A stretch of DNA of 64,000 nucleotides, taken from Algihabitans sp965233705. Its GTDB lineage: Bacteria > Pseudomonadota > Alphaproteobacteria > Kiloniellales > DSM-21159. Under the pieces are notes generated by a model that worked only from the letters and a program-made list of their open reading frames with translations, searched no databases and was not told where the DNA came from. Below, in pieces: positions 60,593 through 64,000 of the stretch (its first letter is position 1; every line of letters starts with the position of its first letter). Position numbers and translations under genes: made by a program. The stretch spans positions 744,001-808,000 of the forward strand of contig CBDDTF010000002.1 in NCBI GenBank assembly GCA_965233705.1, read 5' to 3'.

Positions 60593-61470
60593 CCGCCCAG
60601 ACCGCGACGGCCCAGACCGCTTCGTCCCAGACCGCTGCCCCGCAGGTCGGTGCCCGCACCCGGATGGAACGCCGCTTCGCCGAGCTCAAGGCGGCCGGAC
60701 GCGGCGGCCTGGTCACCTACCTGACGGCCGGCGATCCCGACTACGCCACCTCCCTGGAGGTGCTGCGCGGCCTGCCGGCGGCCGGCGCCGACGTGATCGA
60801 GATCGGCATGCCCTTCTCCGACCCCATGGCCGACGGCCCGGCGATCCAGGCCGCCTCGCTGCGCGCGCTGGGCGGCGGCATGACGCTGGCCCGCACGCTG
60901 GACCTGGTGGCCGCGTTCCGCGAGCAAGACGCGGACACGCCGATCGTGCTGATGGGCTACTACAACCCGATCTACGCGATGGGGACCGAGGTCTTCCTCA
61001 AGCGCGCGGCCGAGGCCGGGGTCGACGGCCTGATCATCGTCGACCTGCCGCCCGAGGAGGACCGCGAGCTCTGCCAGCCGGCGCGCGCGGCCGGGCTGCA
61101 CTGGATCCGCCTGGCGACGCCGACCACCGACGAGCGGCGCCTGCCCCGGGTGCTGGCGGAGGTCTCCGGCTTCCTCTACTACGTCTCGATCATGGGCATC
61201 ACCGGCACCAAGTCTGCGACCCGCGATCAGGTCGCCGCGGCGGTCGAGCGCCTGCGACGCCACACCGAGGTGCCGGTCGCCGTCGGCTTCGGCATCAAGA
61301 CGGCCGCGGCGGTGCGCGAGGTCGCCTCGGTGGCCGACGCGGCGGTGGTCGGCTCGGCCCTGGTCGAGCGGGTGCGCGCCAACCTCGACGACCAGGGCAA
61401 GGCCAGGCCCGGTCTGGTCGAGGATGTCCTGGGTTTCGTGCGCGAACTGGCCGGAGGTCTGCAGCCGTGA
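60589..61470 (+). CDS. trpA: Tryptophan synthase alpha chain with repeat N-terminus
   Basis: Cleaves indole-3-glycerol phosphate and channels indole to TrpB; 293 residues against about 268 usual. Catalytic Glu is in EIGMPFSDPMADGP and the Asp in IIVDLPPEED. The extra N-terminus (about 22 residues) consists of AQTAT-AQTAS-SQTAA pentapeptides before the family start RMERRFAELKA. Overlaps trpB (ATGA) and accD (GTGA). Confidence 0.97.
   Translation: MTAQTATAQTASSQTAAPQVGARTRMERRFAELKAAGRGGLVTYLTAGDPDYATSLEVLRGLPAAGADVIEIGMPFSDPMADGPAIQAASLRALGGGMTLARTLDLVAAFREQDADTPIVLMGYYNPIYAMGTEVFLKRAAEAGVDGLIIVDLPPEEDRELCQPARAAGLHWIRLATPTTDERRLPRVLAEVSGFLYYVSIMGITGTKSATRDQVAAAVERLRRHTEVPVAVGFGIKTAAAVREVASVADAAVVGSALVERVRANLDDQGKARPGLVEDVLGFVRELAGGLQP
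60595..60639 (+). repeat. 15-bp tandem repeat at the trpA N-terminus
   Basis: Three units of the type GCCCAGACCGCGACG, in frame, encode AQTAT, AQTAS and SQTAA. Confidence 0.88.
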
Positions 61471-62441
61471 ACTGGATCAGCGACTACGTCCGTCCGCGCA
61501 TCCGCTCGCTGATCGCCAAGCAGGATGTGCCGGAGAACCTCTGGGAGAAGTGCCCCGCCTGCGGGCAGATGATCTTCCACCGCGAGCTGGAGGCCAACCT
61601 CAGGGTCTGCACCAACTGCGGCCATCACATGCGGATCGGCGCCAAGCGGCGCCTGGAGCTGCTGTTCGACGCCGGCGAATACCAGACCATCGAGCTGCCC
61701 GAGACGCCGGCCGACCCGCTGCGCTTCCGCGACCGCGAGCGCTACACCGACCGCCTGAAGAAGGCGCGGCACAAGGCCGGACGGCAGGACGCCATCGTGG
61801 TCGCCCACGGCACCATCGGGGGCAATGCCGCCGTGGTCGCCTGCTTCGACTTCGCCTTCATGGGCGGGTCGATGGGCATCGCCGTGGGCGAGGCGCTGGT
61901 CGCCGCCGCCCGCCTGGCGGTGCTGCAGGAGGCGGCGCTGATCGCGGTGCCGGCGTCCGGCGGCGCGCGCATGCAGGAAGGCATCCTCTCGCTGATGCAG
62001 CTTCCGCGCAGCGTCGTCGCCGTCGAGGAGGTCAAGGAGGCGGGGCTGCCCTACCTGGTGCTGCTGACCGACCCCACCACCGGCGGCGTCTCGGCCTCCT
62101 TCGCCATGCTCGGCGACATCCACATCTCCGAGCCGGGCGCCCTGATCGGTTTCGCCGGCCAGCGGGTGATCGAGGAGACCATCCGCGAGCAGCTCCCCGA
62201 GGGCTTCCAGCGCGCCGAGTATCTGCGCGACCACGGCATGGTCGACATGGTGGTCGAGCGCAAGGACCTCAACGAGACGCTGGGCCGGTTGCTCGCGCTG
62301 CTGACCGCCAAGTCGCCCTCGGCCGAGGTGGTGGCGCTGCCCGCCGCCGGCGAGCCGGACGGTCCGGCCGAGGCGCCCGCGCCGGCCGCCCGGGAGGCGG
62401 CGACCGAGACCGAGACCGCCGGGGAGACGCGCGGGGCGTGA
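61467..62441 (+). CDS. accD: Acetyl-CoA carboxylase carboxyltransferase subunit beta
   Basis: Carboxyltransferase half-site for malonyl-CoA synthesis, 324 residues. The zinc ribbon uses Cys29, Cys32, Cys48 and Cys51 (CPACG, CTNCG); the crotonase-fold part has MGGSMGIAVGE and PASGGARMQEG. The last 35 residues are a Glu/Ala/Thr-rich tail. It starts at a GTGA overlap with trpA and ends at a GTGA overlap with folC. The alpha subunit gene is not in the window. Confidence 0.97.
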   Translation: MNWISDYVRPRIRSLIAKQDVPENLWEKCPACGQMIFHRELEANLRVCTNCGHHMRIGAKRRLELLFDAGEYQTIELPETPADPLRFRDRERYTDRLKKARHKAGRQDAIVVAHGTIGGNAAVVACFDFAFMGGSMGIAVGEALVAAARLAVLQEAALIAVPASGGARMQEGILSLMQLPRSVVAVEEVKEAGLPYLVLLTDPTTGGVSASFAMLGDIHISEPGALIGFAGQRVIEETIREQLPEGFQRAEYLRDHGMVDMVVERKDLNETLGRLLALLTAKSPSAEVVALPAAGEPDGPAEAPAPAAREAATETETAGETRGA

Positions 62442-63727
62442 GTCGGACGGCGCGCGGGGGCAGCGACGCCGTCCTCGAGCGGCTGCTGCGCCTCCATCCC
62501 AAGGTCATCGACCTGTCGTTGGGACGGATCGAGCGGCTGCTCGCGCGGCTCGGCCAGCCGCAGGACGCGCTGCCGCCGGTGGTGCATGTGGCCGGGACCA
62601 ACGGCAAGGGCTCCGTGGTGGCGCTGCTGCGCGCCATGCTGGAGGCCGACGGGCGGCGCGTGCACGTCTACACCTCGCCGCACCTCGTGCGCTTCCACGA
62701 GCGCATCCGCCTGGCCGGGACACTGATCGGCGAGCCAGAGCTGCAGGCCCTGCTGGAGGAGTGCGAGGCGGCCAACGGCGCGGCGCCGATCACCTTCTTC
62801 GAGATCACCACGGCGGCCGCCTTCCTGGCCTTCGCGCGCCAGCCCGCCGACGTCCTGCTGCTGGAGGTCGGGCTGGGCGGGCGGCTCGACGCCACCAACG
62901 TGGTCGCCCGGCCGGCGCTGAGCGCGATCACGCCGGTGGCGATGGACCACATGCAGTTCCTCGGCGACAGCCTGGCGCAGATCGCCTTCGAGAAGGCGGG
63001 CATCCTCAAGCCCGGCGTGCCGGCGGTAATCGGCCGCCAGGCCGAGGCCGCCGCGCGGGTGATCGCGGCGCGCGCGGGCGAGGTCGGCGCGCCGCTGCTG
63101 CGCCTGGGCCGCGAGTGGCAGGTCCACCCGCAGGTCGAGGGCCTGCTGCTGCGCGACGGACCGGAGGAGGTGGCGCTGCCGCGCCCGGCCCTGGTCGGGG
63201 CGCACCAGCTCGACAACGCCGGCCAGGCCGCCGTGCTGGCCCGCCGGCTGGGGGTGCCGGCGGCCGCGGTCGCCGAGGGGCTGCGGCGTGCCACCTGGCC
63301 GGCGCGGCTGCAGCCGCTGCCCGAGGGCGCGCTCGCGGCACGGCTGCCGGCGGGGTGGCAGCTCTGGCTCGACGGCGGACACAACGCCCAGGCCGGCGAG
63401 ATTCTGGCGCGCGAGGCCGCCGACTGGCCCGAGCCGCTGGACCTGGTCTACGGCATGCTCAACACCAAGGCGGCGCGCGACTTCCTGACGCCGCTGGCGC
63501 CGCGGGTCCGCCGCCTGCGCGCCGTCGCCATCCCCGGCGAGGCCAACTCCCTGAGCGCCGCCGAGGCCGCCGCCCATGCCGAGGCCTGCGGCGTCGCGGC
63601 CGAGCCGGCCGCCGGGGTCGCCGCCGCGCTGGACGAGCTGACCGCCACCGCCGCGCGGCTGGGCGAGCCGCCCGGACGCGTCCTGATCTGCGGCTCGCTC
63701 TACCTCGCCGGCCGGGTGCTCGAGTGA
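62438..63727 (+). CDS. folC: Folylpolyglutamate/dihydrofolate synthase
   Basis: Adds glutamates to folates, and often also makes dihydrofolate; 429 residues. P-loop GTNGKGS at 53-59, the Mur-ligase-like block LEVGLGGRLDATNVV and the C-terminal domain DGGHNAQAGEIL. GTG start overlapping the accD stop. After the stop, an 8-bp stem (CGCTCTCC/GGAGAGCG, 63777-63801) may end the transcript, but there is no T-run. Confidence 0.96.
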   Translation: MSRTARGGSDAVLERLLRLHPKVIDLSLGRIERLLARLGQPQDALPPVVHVAGTNGKGSVVALLRAMLEADGRRVHVYTSPHLVRFHERIRLAGTLIGEPELQALLEECEAANGAAPITFFEITTAAAFLAFARQPADVLLLEVGLGGRLDATNVVARPALSAITPVAMDHMQFLGDSLAQIAFEKAGILKPGVPAVIGRQAEAAARVIAARAGEVGAPLLRLGREWQVHPQVEGLLLRDGPEEVALPRPALVGAHQLDNAGQAAVLARRLGVPAAAVAEGLRRATWPARLQPLPEGALAARLPAGWQLWLDGGHNAQAGEILAREAADWPEPLDLVYGMLNTKAARDFLTPLAPRVRRLRAVAIPGEANSLSAAEAAAHAEACGVAAEPAAGVAAALDELTATAARLGEPPGRVLICGSLYLAGRVLE

Positions 63728-63776
63728 TCTGCGGCCGTCTGGACGTGTCTCGGCGCCTGCGCCGGTCGCGAAGACT

Positions 63777-63801
63777 CGCTCTCCCCCCGGGATGGAGAGC
63801 G
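63777..63801 (+). terminator. Possible terminator after folC
   Basis: CGCTCTCC and GGAGAGCG form a perfect 8-bp stem with a 9-nt loop, 50 bp after the folC stop. No T-run follows. Confidence 0.4.
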
Positions 63802-63882
63802 GAGAACGGCGCCGCCGAAGGAGGCTTGGCAGCCGCCGGGTGAGCGGGTAGACCCGAGGGATTGCAGCGAGGAGGCGCAGCC

Positions 63883-64000
63883 ATGGCCACCGGCCCCACC
63901 GCACCCCGGGCCCGCAAGCGGGCCGCCCCGGCGCCCAAGGGCACGGCGCCCCGCGGTCCAGCGTCCCAGGGCGCGACCTCCCAAGGTCCGGCCTCCCAGG
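63883..64000 (+). CDS. Start of a gene with pentapeptide-repeat N-terminus (3' end outside window)
   Basis: An ATG with GGAGG 8 bp upstream opens a frame encoding a basic, Ala/Pro-rich leader and then GPASQ-GATSQ-GPASQ, running off the window. The product cannot be identified from 39 codons. The strong ribosome site and in-frame 15-bp repeats argue that it is a real gene. In related genomes a thioredoxin or DNA-repair gene may follow folC, but nothing visible decides this. Confidence 0.6.
   Translation, partial: MATGPTAPRARKRAAPAPKGTAPRGPASQGATSQGPASQ
63955..63999 (+). repeat. 15-bp tandem repeat in the last gene
   Basis: Three units of the type GGTCCAGCGTCCCAG, in frame, encode GPASQ, GATSQ and GPASQ; the array reaches the window end and may continue. 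Confidence 0.85.

Overview
The window is very GC-rich, gene-dense bacterial chromosome. Gene content and order point to an alphaproteobacterium, most likely of the Rhodospirillales or a close relative. The signs are dapF-mtaB-ftsY, ffh-rpsP-rimM-trmD-rplS, mdh with sucCDAB, helicase/S4/fdxA/carD, tlpA|argH-lptM-lysA-TIGR02302, and trpF-trpB-trpA-accD-folC. A perfect CtrA-type box (TTAA-N7-TTAAC) fits the same group. No rRNA, tRNA, insertion sequence, integrase, phage gene or CRISPR array was recognised. Placement below class level is inference.

Layout. 1-7.3 kb is an accessory catabolic locus: an AbgB-like M20 amidohydrolase (cut by the window start) divergent from a LysR regulator, then a polyamine-type ABC importer (ATPase, Tat-exported binding protein, two permeases) and a dimethylargininase-like guanidino hydrolase. 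7.5-15.1 kb (minus strand) is a V/A-type rotary ATPase operon in the order B-D-I-K-E-DUF2764-A, which is rotated relative to the usual order. 15.7-24.1 kb (minus strand) holds TCA-cycle genes mdh, sucC, sucD, sucA and sucB; the E2 encoded by sucB has two lipoyl domains. 24.3-27.5 kb has ftsY-mtaB-dapF (minus) and 27.8-32.7 kb has ffh-VOC-rpsP-rimM-trmD-rplS (plus). 33.3-36.8 kb has a sigma-70-family factor with a long disordered N-terminus, a lipoprotein and lpd. 37-47.9 kb has an apparently dead metallophosphoesterase, carD, fdxA, a TerB protein, a DUF938 methyltransferase, a TAXI binding protein translationally coupled to a histidine kinase, then S4, SUV3-like helicase and pcm. 48.1-64 kb has htpG, tlpA, argH, lptM, lysA, the TIGR02302 protein, pyrF, a membrane protein, trpF, trpB, trpA, accD, folC and the start of one more gene.

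How the genes relate. The first locus looks like uptake and hydrolysis of a cationic amide or guanidino compound under one LysR regulator. The central genes make the 2-oxoglutarate dehydrogenase complex (sucA, sucB, with E3 from the distant lpd) and feed succinyl-CoA synthetase and malate dehydrogenase. Most other genes serve protein targeting, ribosome and tRNA maturation, and amino acid, pyrimidine, folate and fatty acid synthesis.

Most unusual signals: the rotated V-ATPase operon; the TAXI-kinase pair with a CtrA box, sitting inside an otherwise conserved gene block; the metallophosphoesterase that has lost most of its metal ligands; the E2 with two lipoyl domains and a half binding domain; a 48-bp repeat that supplies the stop codon of two unrelated genes; and in-frame tandem repeats of 15-bp (pentapeptide) period in the termini and linkers of many unrelated proteins.
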